This document shows, one piece after another, positions 33,495 through 42,635 of a stretch of DNA of 64,000 nt (the first letter of the stretch is position 1; each line of letters begins with the position of its first letter). The translations under genes were made by a program, and so were the position numbers. Origin of the DNA: Sphingomonadaceae bacterium (lineage in GTDB: Bacteria > Pseudomonadota > Alphaproteobacteria > Sphingomonadales > Sphingomonadaceae); contig JACKLA010000001.1 of the NCBI GenBank assembly GCA_024236155.1, positions 372,001 to 436,000 on the forward strand, written 5' to 3'. The notes under the pieces are model-generated. The model was given only the letters and a program-made list of their open reading frames with translations. It made no database searches and was not told the origin of the DNA.

Positions 33495-34523
33495 ATGATT
33501 TTTCCGCTGCTGCGCCCGCTGCTCTTCACCCTTGATCCCGAACGCGCCCACCGGTTGACCATTGCCGGGCTGCGCAGTTTGCCTGCCGCGCCCCAGCCAC
33601 GATTCGGGGCCGTCCAAACCGAAATTGCAGGCATCCGCTTCCCCAATCCGGTCGGCATGGCGGCGGGGTTCGACAAGGACGGCGAAGTGCCCGATGCGGT
33701 GCTGGGCCTCGGCTTCGGCTTCACAGAGGTCGGTTCAATCACCCCGCTTCCGCAAGCCGGCAACCCCAAGCCACGCCTGTTTCGCCTTGCCGAAGATCGC
33801 GCGGTCATCAACCGTATGGGATTCAATAATGGCGGGGCGGAAGCAGCGGTCGAACGCCTGAGTGCCCGGGCGCAACGCGGCGGCGTGGTCGGCATCAATA
33901 TCGGCGCGAACAAGGATTCGACAGACCGGATCGCCGATTATGCCACGATGACGCGGATCATGGCCCCGTTGGCGACCTATCTTGCGGTCAATATCTCCAG
34001 CCCCAACACGCCCGGCCTGCGGGCGTTGCAGGACGAAAGCGCCCTGACCGACCTGCTCGATACCGTATTCGAGGCGCGCGAGGCAGGGGGGCCGCCGGTT
34101 TTCCTCAAGGTCGCACCCGATCTCGACCCCGCCGATATCGATGCCATCGCCCGGATTGCACTCGACAAGGGGCTCGGCGCGCTGATCGTTTCCAACACGA
34201 CGATCGACCGGCCCGAACTGAAGTCGCGACAGGCCGGCGAAGCGGGTGGCCTGTCAGGCGCGCCGCTGAAATCAAAAGCGCTCCAGCGAATTCGCGATTT
34301 CCGCAAGGCGACCGGCGGCGCAATTCCGCTGGTCGGGGTCGGGGGCATTTCCAACGCGGACGATGCGTGGGAGCGGATCCGCGCCGGGGCCAGCCTGGTC
34401 CAGCTCTACAGCGCGATGGTCTACGAAGGACCCGGTCTTGCCGCTCGTATTGCTGCAGGGCTGGAAAGCCGAATGAAGCGCGATGGCTTCAAATCCATTG
34501 CCGAGGCGGTCGGGACCGAATAG
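33495..34523 (+). CDS. pyrD: Dihydroorotate dehydrogenase (quinone), class 2
   Basis: The 342-residue flavoenzyme oxidises dihydroorotate with quinone in pyrimidine synthesis. The N-terminal amphipathic MIFPLLRPLLFTLDPERAHRL is the membrane-associating extension of class 2. FPNPVGMAAGFDKD, GSITPLPQAGNPKPRLFRL, NRMGFNNGG, VNISSPNTPGLR with the catalytic Ser, and GVGGISNADDAWERIRAGAS are all present. ATG 33495 fits the family; a longer open frame upstream is non-coding. It is followed 11 bp later by a gamma-glutamyltransferase gene. Confidence 0.96.
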   Translation: MIFPLLRPLLFTLDPERAHRLTIAGLRSLPAAPQPRFGAVQTEIAGIRFPNPVGMAAGFDKDGEVPDAVLGLGFGFTEVGSITPLPQAGNPKPRLFRLAEDRAVINRMGFNNGGAEAAVERLSARAQRGGVVGINIGANKDSTDRIADYATMTRIMAPLATYLAVNISSPNTPGLRALQDESALTDLLDTVFEAREAGGPPVFLKVAPDLDPADIDAIARIALDKGLGALIVSNTTIDRPELKSRQAGEAGGLSGAPLKSKALQRIRDFRKATGGAIPLVGVGGISNADDAWERIRAGASLVQLYSAMVYEGPGLAARIAAGLESRMKRDGFKSIAEAVGTE

Positions 34524-34534
34524 CGTCCGCTGCC

Positions 34535-36256
34535 ATGTTCAGGCGTTTTACCCTCACGATCGTCGGCGCGGCATTGCTCCCTGCATGCTCGCAAACCCTC
34601 CCTCCGGTCGAAGCGACCACAACCACCGCCGCCCCGATACGGCATGGCACCGTTTCCGCCGCCGATCCGCGCGCGGAAGAGGCCGGGATGGAAATGCTTT
34701 CACAGGGCGGGAGTTCGGTCGACGCGGCAATCGCAACCATGCTGGCGCTGACAGTGGTCGAACCGCAAAGTTCCGGCATTGGCGGCGGTGGTTTCCTCGT
34801 CAGGGGGACGCCGGGCGGTGTGGTCGAGAGCTTTAACGGGCGTGAGAAAGCCCCCGCCGGGGCCGATCCCGAATGGTTCCTCAATGAAGACGGATCGCTG
34901 CCGCCCTTCGGCGAATCGGTTCGCAGCGGGTTGAGCGTAGGCGTACCGGGCAACATCGCTCTCGCAGCCCTCGCGCATGAGAAGCACGGAAAATTGCCGT
35001 GGGCAACGCTGTTCCAGCCTGCAATCCGTCTCGCGCGTGAGGGCTTCCGGGTAAACCCGCGACTCAACAATTCGCTATCCAGCGCCCGGGACCGCGCCAC
35101 ACTGACCGAGGACGGCAAGGCGCTGTATTTCGATACTGCGGGCGATCCCCTGCCCGTCGGGCACCTGGTGACCAATGAAAAACTTGCGCAGACGTTCGAG
35201 CGCATAGCCGAGCGCGGGCCTGAAGCATTCTATGAAGGTGCGAATGCTGCCGTTCTCGCGGCCACAGTTTCCGCCGCAACGCCACGCGACGGGGCGATGA
35301 CCAAAGACGACGTCGCGAGCTATGAAGCGCAGGTCCGTGCGCCGGTCTGCGGCAGTTATCGCGGCTATCGCATTTGCGGCGTGGGGCCGCCGACATCAGG
35401 CGGCATCGCGGTGTTGCAGATCCTTGGCCAGCTCGAACGCTTCGATCTCGCGGCGATGGGCAAGGAGAGTCCCACTGCGTGGCACCTGTTCGCCGAGTCG
35501 CAGCGCCTCGCCTATGCCGACCGCGAGTTGTATCTGGCGGATGCAGATTTCGTCGCGGTACCGGTCGAAGGCCTGCTTGCGCGCGAATACATTGCCCGCC
35601 GCAGCTCATTGATCGATCCAGCCCGTTCTCTGGCAGAGGTCGCTCCGGGCAGACCGGAAGGCGCGCCGATAGCACTGGCCGATGGCGACGAACCGGAAGA
35701 ACACGGCACGTCGCATCTCGCCGTGGTCGATGCCGATGATGTGATGGTCAGCTACACCTCGACCATCGAGGGGCCGTTCGGATCGGGCCTGATGGCTGGC
35801 GGCTTCTTCCTCAACAACGAACTGACCGATTTCAGCCGCGCGCCGATTATCGACGGCAAGCAGGTCGCCAACCGGGTCGAGGGCGGCAAACGCCCGCGCA
35901 GTTCGATGGCGCCGATGGTGGTGTGGAGCCCCGACGGAAAGCCGGTGCTTGTCGTGGGTGCTGCGGGAGGCAGCACGATCCCGGTCCAGACAGCGCGCAG
36001 CATCATCGGCGTAATCGATTTCGGCCTGTCCGCCGAAGAGGCGCTCGGCCTGCCGTTCATCATGGCTTTTGGTGACACGCTGATGGTCGAAGAGGGAACC
36101 TGGCTCGAAGCGGCAATCCCTGCCTTCGATGCTTTGGGCCATGGCAAGATCTCGTCACGCCCTGCTCCGGTGAAGGGCAACGCCATCCTGCGCGAGGGGG
36201 AAGAATGGATCGGTGCGCGCGATCCGCGCCTGAAAGGGCAGCTGGACTTGCCCTGA
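34535..36256 (+). CDS. ggt: Gamma-glutamyltransferase, lipoprotein form
   Basis: The 573-residue Ntn hydrolase precursor is expected to cleave itself before the nucleophile Thr392 in HGTSHLAVVDA. Other family features are SGIGGGGFLVRG, FNGREKAPAG, GPPTSGGIAVLQILG, STIEGPFGSGLMAGGFFLNNE and the C-terminal VGAAGGSTIPVQT. The N-terminus ends in a lipobox (LLPAC), so a membrane-anchored glutathione hydrolase is likely. It lies 11 bp after pyrD. Confidence 0.93.
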   Translation: MFRRFTLTIVGAALLPACSQTLPPVEATTTTAAPIRHGTVSAADPRAEEAGMEMLSQGGSSVDAAIATMLALTVVEPQSSGIGGGGFLVRGTPGGVVESFNGREKAPAGADPEWFLNEDGSLPPFGESVRSGLSVGVPGNIALAALAHEKHGKLPWATLFQPAIRLAREGFRVNPRLNNSLSSARDRATLTEDGKALYFDTAGDPLPVGHLVTNEKLAQTFERIAERGPEAFYEGANAAVLAATVSAATPRDGAMTKDDVASYEAQVRAPVCGSYRGYRICGVGPPTSGGIAVLQILGQLERFDLAAMGKESPTAWHLFAESQRLAYADRELYLADADFVAVPVEGLLAREYIARRSSLIDPARSLAEVAPGRPEGAPIALADGDEPEEHGTSHLAVVDADDVMVSYTSTIEGPFGSGLMAGGFFLNNELTDFSRAPIIDGKQVANRVEGGKRPRSSMAPMVVWSPDGKPVLVVGAAGGSTIPVQTARSIIGVIDFGLSAEEALGLPFIMAFGDTLMVEEGTWLEAAIPAFDALGHGKISSRPAPVKGNAILREGEEWIGARDPRLKGQLDLP

Positions 36257-36349
36257 CGAGGGTGGTTCGCAGCGGCTTGCCGCTACGGCAGCGTAACTCT
36301 ACAGCAGGCGCAACGATAGCAATCGAAACGTTCCGGCGAGAACGGGCCA

Positions 36350-38170
36350 GTGGGAGCAGGCATCTTGCAACTATCCGAACTCGATACGACGCAGAATCTG
36401 GTCGAGCTTTTCCTTCGTCGTTCCGATGAAAAGGGCGATGCGCCATTCCTTGGCGCAAAGCGCGATGGTGCGTGGCAGACTCAGAGCTGGCGGGAGACGG
36501 CTGAGCAGGTGTGCCTGCTGGCCGAAAACCTGCGCCGGATCGGTATCAAGGATGGCGACCGGGTGATGCTGGTATCCGAAAACCGCCCTGAGTGGTGCAT
36601 TTCGGACCTGGCCGTTATGGCTGCCGGCGCGATCACCGTTCCCGCCTACATCACCAACACCGAACGCGATCACGTCCATATCCTCGACAATTCGGGCGCC
36701 AAGGCGGTGATCGTTTCGAGCGAGAAGCTGCTCAAGCCCCTGCACGGCGCGCTGCAGGCGAGCGGGGTGGCCGAGCATGTGATCGGCATCGAGGATCTTC
36801 ATCGCCAGCAGTCGGGCAGCTTCGACTACCATGGCTGGGATTCGATGCTGGCGGGCGACCCGGCCGAGGCGCGCAAGGCGGTGGAGGAACGCATCGCCGG
36901 GATCCAGCGCGACCGCACGGCCTGCATCATCTACACCAGCGGCACTGGCGGGGCCCCACGCGGAGTGTTGCAACACCACGGCATGATCCTGTGCAATGTG
37001 AAGGGCGCGGCGGAAATCCTGCTCAACGATTTCGGGATCGACGACGACGAACGGTTCCTCAGCTTCCTGCCGTTGAGCCACGCCTATGAGCACACCGGCG
37101 GGCAATATCTGCCCATCGGTGTCGGTGCCGAGATTTTCTATTCGGAAGGCCTGGAAAAGCTTGCCAGCAATATCGAGGAAGTGCGCCCGTCCATCATGGT
37201 TGTCGTGCCGCGACTGTTCGAAGTGCTGCGCAGCCGGATCATGAAACAGGTCGAGAAACAGGGCCGCTTCCCCAATTACCTGATGGACCGGGCGATTTCG
37301 ATCAGCGAGAAGTCGGTCGAAGGCAAAAAACGCCTGCGCGACCGGCCGATGGACCTGATCCTCGAGCGCACCTTGCGGCCGAAGATCCGCGAGCGTTTCG
37401 GCGGCAGGATCAAGGCAATGGTCAGTGGCGGGGCACCGCTCAACCCCGATGTCGGCAGCTTTTTCGAGGCGATGGGGCTGACCATGCTGCAGGGCTATGG
37501 CCAGACCGAGTCCGGCCCGGTGATCAGCTGCAACCGCCCCAAGGTCGGTCTCAAGATGGACACAGTCGGCCCGCCGATGGAGGGGGTCGAGATCAGGATC
37601 GCCGAGGATGGCGAGATCCTCGTCCGCGGCGAGCTGGTGATGCACGGTTATTGGCGCAATGAGGCCGAAACCCAGCGCACATTGAAAGACGGCTGGCTCC
37701 ACACCGGCGATATCGGCCATCTCGACGAGAAGGGCCGGATCAAGATTACCGACCGCAAGAAGGACATGATCGTCAACGACAAGGGCGACAATGTCGCGCC
37801 GCAGAAGATCGAGGGCATGCTGACCCTCCAGCCCGAAATCGCCCAGGCCATGGTGAGCGGCGACAAGCGGCCTTATGTCGTCGGCCTGATCGTACCCGAC
37901 GCGGAATGGGCGCTCGACTGGGCGCGCGCCAATGACGAGAAGTTCGACCTTAAGGCGCTACAGGACCTGCCTGCCTTCAAGAAGGCCGTGGGCGATGCCG
38001 TCGCCCGGGTGAACCAGGACCTTTCGGTGATCGAGAAGGTCCGCCAGTTCACCTTCGCGGACGAGGCCTTCGCAATCGAAAACGAGGAAATGACCCCGAG
38101 CATGAAGATCCGCCGCCACAAGATTCGCGAGCGGTATCAGGAGCGGCTGGACGGGCTGTATCGCGGCTAG
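36350..38170 (+). CDS. AMP-binding long-chain acyl-CoA ligase family protein
   Basis: The 606-residue adenylating enzyme resembles long-chain fatty acyl-CoA synthetases (FadD15-like): IIYTSGTGGAPRGVLQHHG is the phosphate-binding loop, LPLSHAYEHTGG, GYGQTESGPV and LHTGDIGHLDEKGRIKITDR follow, and the C-terminal MTPSMKIRR provides the catalytic Lys. The loop has Arg in place of the usual Lys (PKG to PRG). GTG 36350 is the longest start; a TTG at 36365, preceded by GGGAGCAGG, is an equally good candidate. The substrate is not determined. Confidence 0.88.
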   Translation: MGAGILQLSELDTTQNLVELFLRRSDEKGDAPFLGAKRDGAWQTQSWRETAEQVCLLAENLRRIGIKDGDRVMLVSENRPEWCISDLAVMAAGAITVPAYITNTERDHVHILDNSGAKAVIVSSEKLLKPLHGALQASGVAEHVIGIEDLHRQQSGSFDYHGWDSMLAGDPAEARKAVEERIAGIQRDRTACIIYTSGTGGAPRGVLQHHGMILCNVKGAAEILLNDFGIDDDERFLSFLPLSHAYEHTGGQYLPIGVGAEIFYSEGLEKLASNIEEVRPSIMVVVPRLFEVLRSRIMKQVEKQGRFPNYLMDRAISISEKSVEGKKRLRDRPMDLILERTLRPKIRERFGGRIKAMVSGGAPLNPDVGSFFEAMGLTMLQGYGQTESGPVISCNRPKVGLKMDTVGPPMEGVEIRIAEDGEILVRGELVMHGYWRNEAETQRTLKDGWLHTGDIGHLDEKGRIKITDRKKDMIVNDKGDNVAPQKIEGMLTLQPEIAQAMVSGDKRPYVVGLIVPDAEWALDWARANDEKFDLKALQDLPAFKKAVGDAVARVNQDLSVIEKVRQFTFADEAFAIENEEMTPSMKIRRHKIRERYQERLDGLYRG

Positions 38171-38173
38171 TCC

Positions 38174-38260
38174 TCAATGCATCGCGATAAAGTCGCGCAC
38201 GCTCAGGTCGTTGTGGATGCGGATGGCAGCGGCGAAATGTCGCCAGATCGAGCGCACCAT
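38174..38260 (-). CDS. Possible 28-residue peptide coupled to the upstream gene
   Basis: An ATG at 38260 overlaps the stop of the preceding gene as TGATG, and the frame runs 28 codons (MVRSIWRHFAAAIRIHNDLS, then VRDFIAMH). The peptide is basic and amphipathic. Its size and C-terminal end recall short DUF1127-like proteins but without their signature. Translation coupling is the only positive evidence; it may be chance. Confidence 0.3.
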   Translation of the reverse strand: MVRSIWRHFAAAIRIHNDLSVRDFIAMH

Positions 38261-38784
38261 CACGCCGCCTCTTTCTCGATAAATTCGGGGTAGAAGCTCG
38301 GCTTGGCATCGCTCCAGCCAGGAGCAGTAGCAGCGGCTTCGCTCAGCGACTGCAGCAATTGCTTGCGGCGTTGCGGGCGAATCTGCGGAAGCGCGGCGGC
38401 GGCGCAGAAGGCGCTCGGCAGCCATGGGCGGACATCCGCGCCCAGCAAGCGTTCGTAGAGGAAGCGAAAGGCCGAGAAGCCCTCGATCCGCTCCTGCGCA
38501 AGATCGAATGCGGCAACGCGGGTCAGCTTGCCGATAAAGCTTTCGATCATGTCGAAACCGCTGTCGCTCGGCACGCTGTCGCGCAGCACCTTGAGTTCCT
38601 GGTAGGCGACATACTGGCTACGGATGGCCGCGTTCTCGCCCGCATCGCGCGCCCACAGCTTGAATGCATCCTGCCGCCCCAGCCCGATATCGAGGCTGCG
38701 TTTGATGTAGCGCTGCTCTGCCGGTGTGAAACTGGCGAATTCACGCATTTCAGCGATGGTCAGCGATGCAGTTGCGGTCGACAT
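38260..38784 (-). CDS. Soluble protein of unknown function
   Basis: The 174-residue protein is helical, with FTPAEQRYIKRSLDIGLGRQDAFKLWARDAGENAAIRSQY near residues 19-58. No signal, membrane segment or catalytic motif is evident, and I do not recognise the family. Codon use is like the neighbours. It is convergent with the acyl-CoA ligase gene, separated only by the small coupled ORF. Confidence 0.7.
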   Translation of the reverse strand: MSTATASLTIAEMREFASFTPAEQRYIKRSLDIGLGRQDAFKLWARDAGENAAIRSQYVAYQELKVLRDSVPSDSGFDMIESFIGKLTRVAAFDLAQERIEGFSAFRFLYERLLGADVRPWLPSAFCAAAALPQIRPQRRKQLLQSLSEAAATAPGWSDAKPSFYPEFIEKEAA

Positions 38785-38851
38785 GGCGATCTGGTTCCCT
38801 GTTGCAGGGCCGTTCTCGCCGAATATGGTTAACGTCCGGTAAGCATGATGG

Positions 38852-39832
38852 TCAGATCAGACCGGCAAGCGGACTTGAGGGATCGGCATATTTCCGCGTT
38901 GCCATGCGTCCGGCAAGATAGGCTTCGCGCCCGGCCTCGACGCTCAGCTTCATTGCCCGCGCCATGCGGATGGGATCTTTCGCTTCTGCGATGGCGGTGT
39001 TCATCAGCACCCCGTCACAACCCAGCTCCATCGCCACCGCCGCATCGCTCGCGGTGCCAACGCCTGCATCGACCAGTACCGGCACGCTTGCGCCCTCGAC
39101 AATCAGGCGGATCGTCACCCGGTTCTGGATACCGAGGCCCGACCCGATTGGCGCGCCCAGCGGCATCACCGCCACCGCGCCCGCATCTTCAAGCTGCTTC
39201 GCCGCGATAGGATCGTCGGTGCAATAGACCATCGGCAGGAAGCCTTCCTTGGCCAGAACTTCGCAGGCGCGGATGGTTTCGACCATATTGGGATAAAGCG
39301 TGCGCGCTTCGCCCAGCACTTCCAGCTTGACCAGATCCCAGCCGCCCGCCTCGCGCGCCAGCCGCAGCGTGCGGATCGCGTCTTCCGCTGTGAAGCACCC
39401 TGCAGTATTGGGCAGGTAGGTGATTTTCCTGGGGTCGATATAATCGGTCAGCATCGGCGCCTTGGGATCGCTGACGTTCACGCGGCGCACCGCCACGGTG
39501 ACGATTTCCGCGCCCGAAGCTTCGACCGCTGCCGCGTTCTGCTCGAAATCCTTGTACTTTCCTGTACCGACAATCAGCCGTGAATTGAAGGTGCGGCCAG
39601 CAACCGTCCAGTTGTCAGCGCCCTGCCCCCCGCCAACGAAATGGACGATTTCGAGTACATCGCCCTCGCCGAGTGCGACCTGCGCCAGCGTTGAGCGCGG
39701 CGCTATCTCGCCATTGCGTTCGACCGCGACTTTCTCCGGCTCGAGATCGAGTTCGCGCACGAGCTCGGCGACGGTGGCGGCGGAAGTACGGCGGGTTTCG
39801 CCATTGACGGTGACGCTGATCGGCTGGGTCAT
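38852..39832 (-). CDS. thiG: ThiS-ThiG fusion: sulfur carrier plus thiazole synthase
   Basis: The 326-residue protein joins a ThiS domain (residues 1-68, ending VHFVGGG, with the diglycine that normally terminates ThiS) to a full thiazole synthase. ThiG signatures are RLIVGTGKYKDF, EIVTVAVRR, the Lys in DLVKLEVLG, PMVYCTDDP, MPLGAPIGSGLG and PVLVDAGVGTASDAAVAMELG. In a fusion the ThiS C-terminus is not free, so thiocarboxylate formation must work differently or after processing. No TPP riboswitch was recognised; merC lies 17 bp upstream. Confidence 0.93.
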   Translation of the reverse strand: MTQPISVTVNGETRRTSAATVAELVRELDLEPEKVAVERNGEIAPRSTLAQVALGEGDVLEIVHFVGGGQGADNWTVAGRTFNSRLIVGTGKYKDFEQNAAAVEASGAEIVTVAVRRVNVSDPKAPMLTDYIDPRKITYLPNTAGCFTAEDAIRTLRLAREAGGWDLVKLEVLGEARTLYPNMVETIRACEVLAKEGFLPMVYCTDDPIAAKQLEDAGAVAVMPLGAPIGSGLGIQNRVTIRLIVEGASVPVLVDAGVGTASDAAVAMELGCDGVLMNTAIAEAKDPIRMARAMKLSVEAGREAYLAGRMATRKYADPSSPLAGLI

Positions 39833-39849
39833 GCCCTGCCAGATAGCGT

Positions 39850-40221
39850 TCAATGCGAGTGGCGCAAGTTCAGTATGTGGCCGAGCGAAACGAGGCCAAC
39901 GCCGATAATCGTCAGGACAGCTTCGTAAGCGCCATGCGGCAGGGCCAATGCGCCGCCCATGAAGGTCAGGCCCATCATGGCGATGACGAAGGGTGCTGCG
40001 CGGCGGTGCTGGATCGCGCCCCAGCCGATCGCGACGGCTGCCACAACCAGCGCAATAGCCAGCCCAACCTCGTGAATGATCGGGTTGAGCAGCAATTCGC
40101 CGCCGATCCCGAGCGAGGACACGATCACAATACTGGCAAGACAATGCGCGGCGCACAGGCCGGAAAGGGCCACACCCGCGCGGTCGAGCCGCAGGCGAAT
40201 CGAGGACAGGGTGCGTCGCAT
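39850..40221 (-). CDS. MerC-domain membrane protein
   Basis: The 123-residue protein has four hydrophobic segments and the MerC cysteine pair in LSGLCAAHCLASIV (Cys23, Cys27), with HSH at the C-terminus as possible metal ligands. MerC proteins transport mercuric ion, but isolated chromosomal copies without mer genes may handle zinc or another metal. A partial palindrome lies just upstream. It probably shares a transcript with thiG. Confidence 0.8.
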   Translation of the reverse strand: MRRTLSSIRLRLDRAGVALSGLCAAHCLASIVIVSSLGIGGELLLNPIIHEVGLAIALVVAAVAIGWGAIQHRRAAPFVIAMMGLTFMGGALALPHGAYEAVLTIIGVGLVSLGHILNLRHSH

Positions 40222-40235
40222 TGCTGCGACTATGT

Positions 40236-40252
40236 ATGAGATGGTGTATCAT
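40236..40252 (-). promoter_or_regulatory. Partial palindrome upstream of merC, possible metal-regulator site
   Basis: ATGAGATGGTGTATCAT has arms ATGA and TCAT with five of eight base pairs matching, 15 bp upstream of the merC start in an AT-richer gap. It is loosely like Fur/Zur-family sites. The evidence is weak. Confidence 0.25.
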
Positions 40253-40339
40253 TCTGCAAGGTCTTGTTTGGATTGAGGGACATATCGGGCTGCACAATAT
40301 GTCCTTGCCTCGCGCTGCGCTCACTAGCATTGGGGCGCG

Positions 40340-41398
40340 ATGAATTCCGCGACACCGGATATTGCCTTAACGCCCCGGCGCCATTCCGCATGGCGCCCCC
40401 GTGCAATCGCCAACTGGCTCTATTTCGTGGCCTGCATGGTAGTGGTCATGGTCATTGTGGGTGGCATCACCCGACTGACCGAATCCGGCCTGTCGATCAC
40501 TGAATGGAAACCGATCACCGGGGCAATTCCGCCTTTGACCGAGGCGGACTGGCAGGCCGAATTCGAACTTTACAAGCAGATTCCCGAATATCGCAATGTC
40601 ACCGGCCCGGCGGGCATGACGCTGGCCGATTTCAAGTTCATCTTCTTCTGGGAATGGTTCCATCGCCTGTGGGGTCGCCTGATCGGACTGGCCTTCGCGC
40701 TCCCGCTGGCGTGGTTCTGGCTGCGCGGGGCGATACCGACCGGCTACAAGCCGCGCCTGCTTGCCCTACTCGCGCTTGGCGGACTGCAAGGCGCATTCGG
40801 CTGGTTCATGGTGCGGTCCGGCCTGTCGGGCGAAATGACCGATGTCAGCCATTTCTGGCTCTCGATCCACCTGCTCACCGCACTGTTTACGCTGGGCGGC
40901 CTTGTTTGGACGGCGCTTGACCTGCGGCGGCTGGCCGATATTCCCAACGCACGGCCCGCGCGCCTGACGCGCCTGTCGGTCGGCGTGGCGCTGGTGGTGT
41001 TCGTGCAGTTACTGCTCGGCGCATGGGTGGCCGGGCTCAATGCCGGACATGCCGCCTATGACTGGCCGCTGATGAATGGCCGCCTGGTTCCGGAATACGA
41101 CACGGCAAAGGGCTTGTGGTGGGCGGCGACGCATGACCCCTTCCTGATCCATTTCCTCCACCGCTGGTGGGCATGGATTGCGGTCGTCGCGCTGGTCGTG
41201 CTGGCGCGCAGGTTGCGCGCCTTTGCGCGCAAGGCATCGGTCGCGATCCACACTGCATTCGGGACACAGATCCTGCTCGGCATTGCAACGGTAATGACCG
41301 AAGTGGAACTCTGGGTGGCGGTGGCACATCAGGCGGTTGGCGCCATGGTCGTCGTCGCCACAGTCTGGGGCATGCATATCCTTGGGCGAAAGGCGTGA
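40340..41398 (+). CDS. ctaA: Heme A synthase (COX15/CtaA, type 2)
   Basis: The 352-residue protein has about eight membrane segments and the COX15 signatures: VGGITRLTESGLSITEWKPI, FKFIFFWEWFHRLWGR, GAFGWFMVRSGL, VSHFWLSIHLL, AGLNAGHAAYDWPLMNG, HFLHRWWAW and VAHQAVGAMV. The four heme-ligand histidines are present. It converts heme O to heme A for cytochrome oxidase. cutA starts inside its stop codon (GTGA). Confidence 0.95.
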   Translation: MNSATPDIALTPRRHSAWRPRAIANWLYFVACMVVVMVIVGGITRLTESGLSITEWKPITGAIPPLTEADWQAEFELYKQIPEYRNVTGPAGMTLADFKFIFFWEWFHRLWGRLIGLAFALPLAWFWLRGAIPTGYKPRLLALLALGGLQGAFGWFMVRSGLSGEMTDVSHFWLSIHLLTALFTLGGLVWTALDLRRLADIPNARPARLTRLSVGVALVVFVQLLLGAWVAGLNAGHAAYDWPLMNGRLVPEYDTAKGLWWAATHDPFLIHFLHRWWAWIAVVALVVLARRLRAFARKASVAIHTAFGTQILLGIATVMTEVELWVAVAHQAVGAMVVVATVWGMHILGRKA

Positions 41399-41745
41399 CC
41401 GCGCTTATCTGGAGCCCCTTCGGCAATGAGGAACAGGCGCGGCAGGTCGCCAAGCTGCTGCTCGAGGAAAAGCTGATCGGCTGCGCCAATATAATGCCCG
41501 GCATGGTGTCGATCTTCGAATGGGAAGGCGCGATCGGCGAAGCCGCGGAAGTTGGTGTGCTGTTCAAGACGCATGCCGACCTGCTGGATCGCGCCATCGC
41601 CCGCATCGAACAATTGCATCCCTATGAAACTCCGGCCATTATCGGGTGGCAAGGCAAATCTGCCGGGGTCGCAACCGGTGAATGGCTTGGCCTTTTGACA
41701 GGTCGACAGACGGGGGCAGTCGATGACAGGGATGGACCGGCGTAG
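41395..41745 (+). CDS. cutA: Divalent cation tolerance protein CutA
   Basis: The 116-residue protein fits CutA: FGNEEQARQVAKLLLEEKLIGCANIMPGMVSIFEWEG and the HPYETPAI motif. CutA forms trimers; a copper role is debated. GTG 41395 overlaps the ctaA stop and gives the normal length, whereas the longer frame reading back into ctaA is spurious. Its 3' end overlaps the next gene by 23 bp. Confidence 0.92.
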   Translation: MTALIWSPFGNEEQARQVAKLLLEEKLIGCANIMPGMVSIFEWEGAIGEAAEVGVLFKTHADLLDRAIARIEQLHPYETPAIIGWQGKSAGVATGEWLGLLTGRQTGAVDDRDGPA

Positions 41746-42457
41746 TGCGATTGCACGACTGGGGGTGCTGGCGCTGGTGACGACATATGGCGGTCGCGCT
41801 CCGAGCGCCTTTGCCGGGGAGCCTGTCCTGTTCAAACCGCCCGGCGGTGTCGCGCTTCTGGAACGACGCGTGGTGCGCGGATTGTCCGACGGCGCTGCGA
41901 TAACCGTGTCCCGCCGCTGGGAAGTGAGCTTCACGCCATTGGGGCGCGGCTTTCGCATGCAGGGCAAACAGATTGGCGTCGAGGTGGATGCGCCTGAGAA
42001 GCTCGCCGCACTCGCAAAGGTCAAAGGTGAGCGGGTCGAGGCCGGATTCCTGCCGCTATCGCTGTCAGCCGATGGCCTGATCGTGGAAAGCCCCGAGCGC
42101 ACATCTGCCGAGAGCGTCGAGAAGGCTGCACTGCTTGCATCGCAGATGATATCTGCCAGCAGACTGTCGAACGGGGAAAGGGATAGCGCAAAGGCCTTCC
42201 TGCGCCAGCTGCATTCGAACGTCCGCCAGTCGATCAGCCAGTTGCCGCGCGATCTCTTCCTGCCGCAGCAACTGAGCTATTCGGAAGTGCAGAGTTTCGC
42301 CGTGCCCGGCGGCGGCGAGGGCGAGCTTTCGATCGCCTTCGAGGCAGATCTGGCCCCGTCGCGCCAATGCCTGGCCCGTGCCGAACGCAGTGTCAGCACT
42401 TCGCTGGGCGACATCCTCCAGCGATCGAGCGAAAGCTGGGTGCTGGCCGCCGCATAA
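41723..42457 (+). CDS. Exported protein of unknown function
   Basis: The 244-residue protein begins MTGMDRRSAIARLGVLALV, an RR-containing signal that may be a Tat or ordinary Sec signal ending about SAFAGE (residue 32). The mature part carries short conserved blocks such as RRWEVSFTPLGRGFRMQGKQIGVEVDAP. No enzyme motif was recognised. The start lies inside the cutA 3' end, so the gene belongs to the ctaA-cutA unit. Confidence 0.75.
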   Translation: MTGMDRRSAIARLGVLALVTTYGGRAPSAFAGEPVLFKPPGGVALLERRVVRGLSDGAAITVSRRWEVSFTPLGRGFRMQGKQIGVEVDAPEKLAALAKVKGERVEAGFLPLSLSADGLIVESPERTSAESVEKAALLASQMISASRLSNGERDSAKAFLRQLHSNVRQSISQLPRDLFLPQQLSYSEVQSFAVPGGGEGELSIAFEADLAPSRQCLARAERSVSTSLGDILQRSSESWVLAAA

Positions 42458-42635
42458 GCCCTCGCTCGATTGTCACGGTATTATTTTACCTCTCCCAAAA
42501 CACGCGGAAATGCTTGACTTGCAGCCCCTGAACGAACAAATGGCGCTCGCTTTGGGGCCCGGTCATTGACTGCGGCCCGATTCTTTCACCCGGGGTTTCC
42601 GGGCGGATTGCAACACTGGAACGGATACATCAGCC

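Noticed and set aside
36371..37720. Antisense frame of 449 codons inside the acyl-CoA ligase gene
   Set aside because: Long stop-free antisense frames are expected at this GC content; the sense frame has all AMP-binding motifs.
40236..40252. Definite Zur or Fur box before merC
   Set aside because: Only five of eight pairs match and no second site supports it, so it is listed only as a weak candidate.
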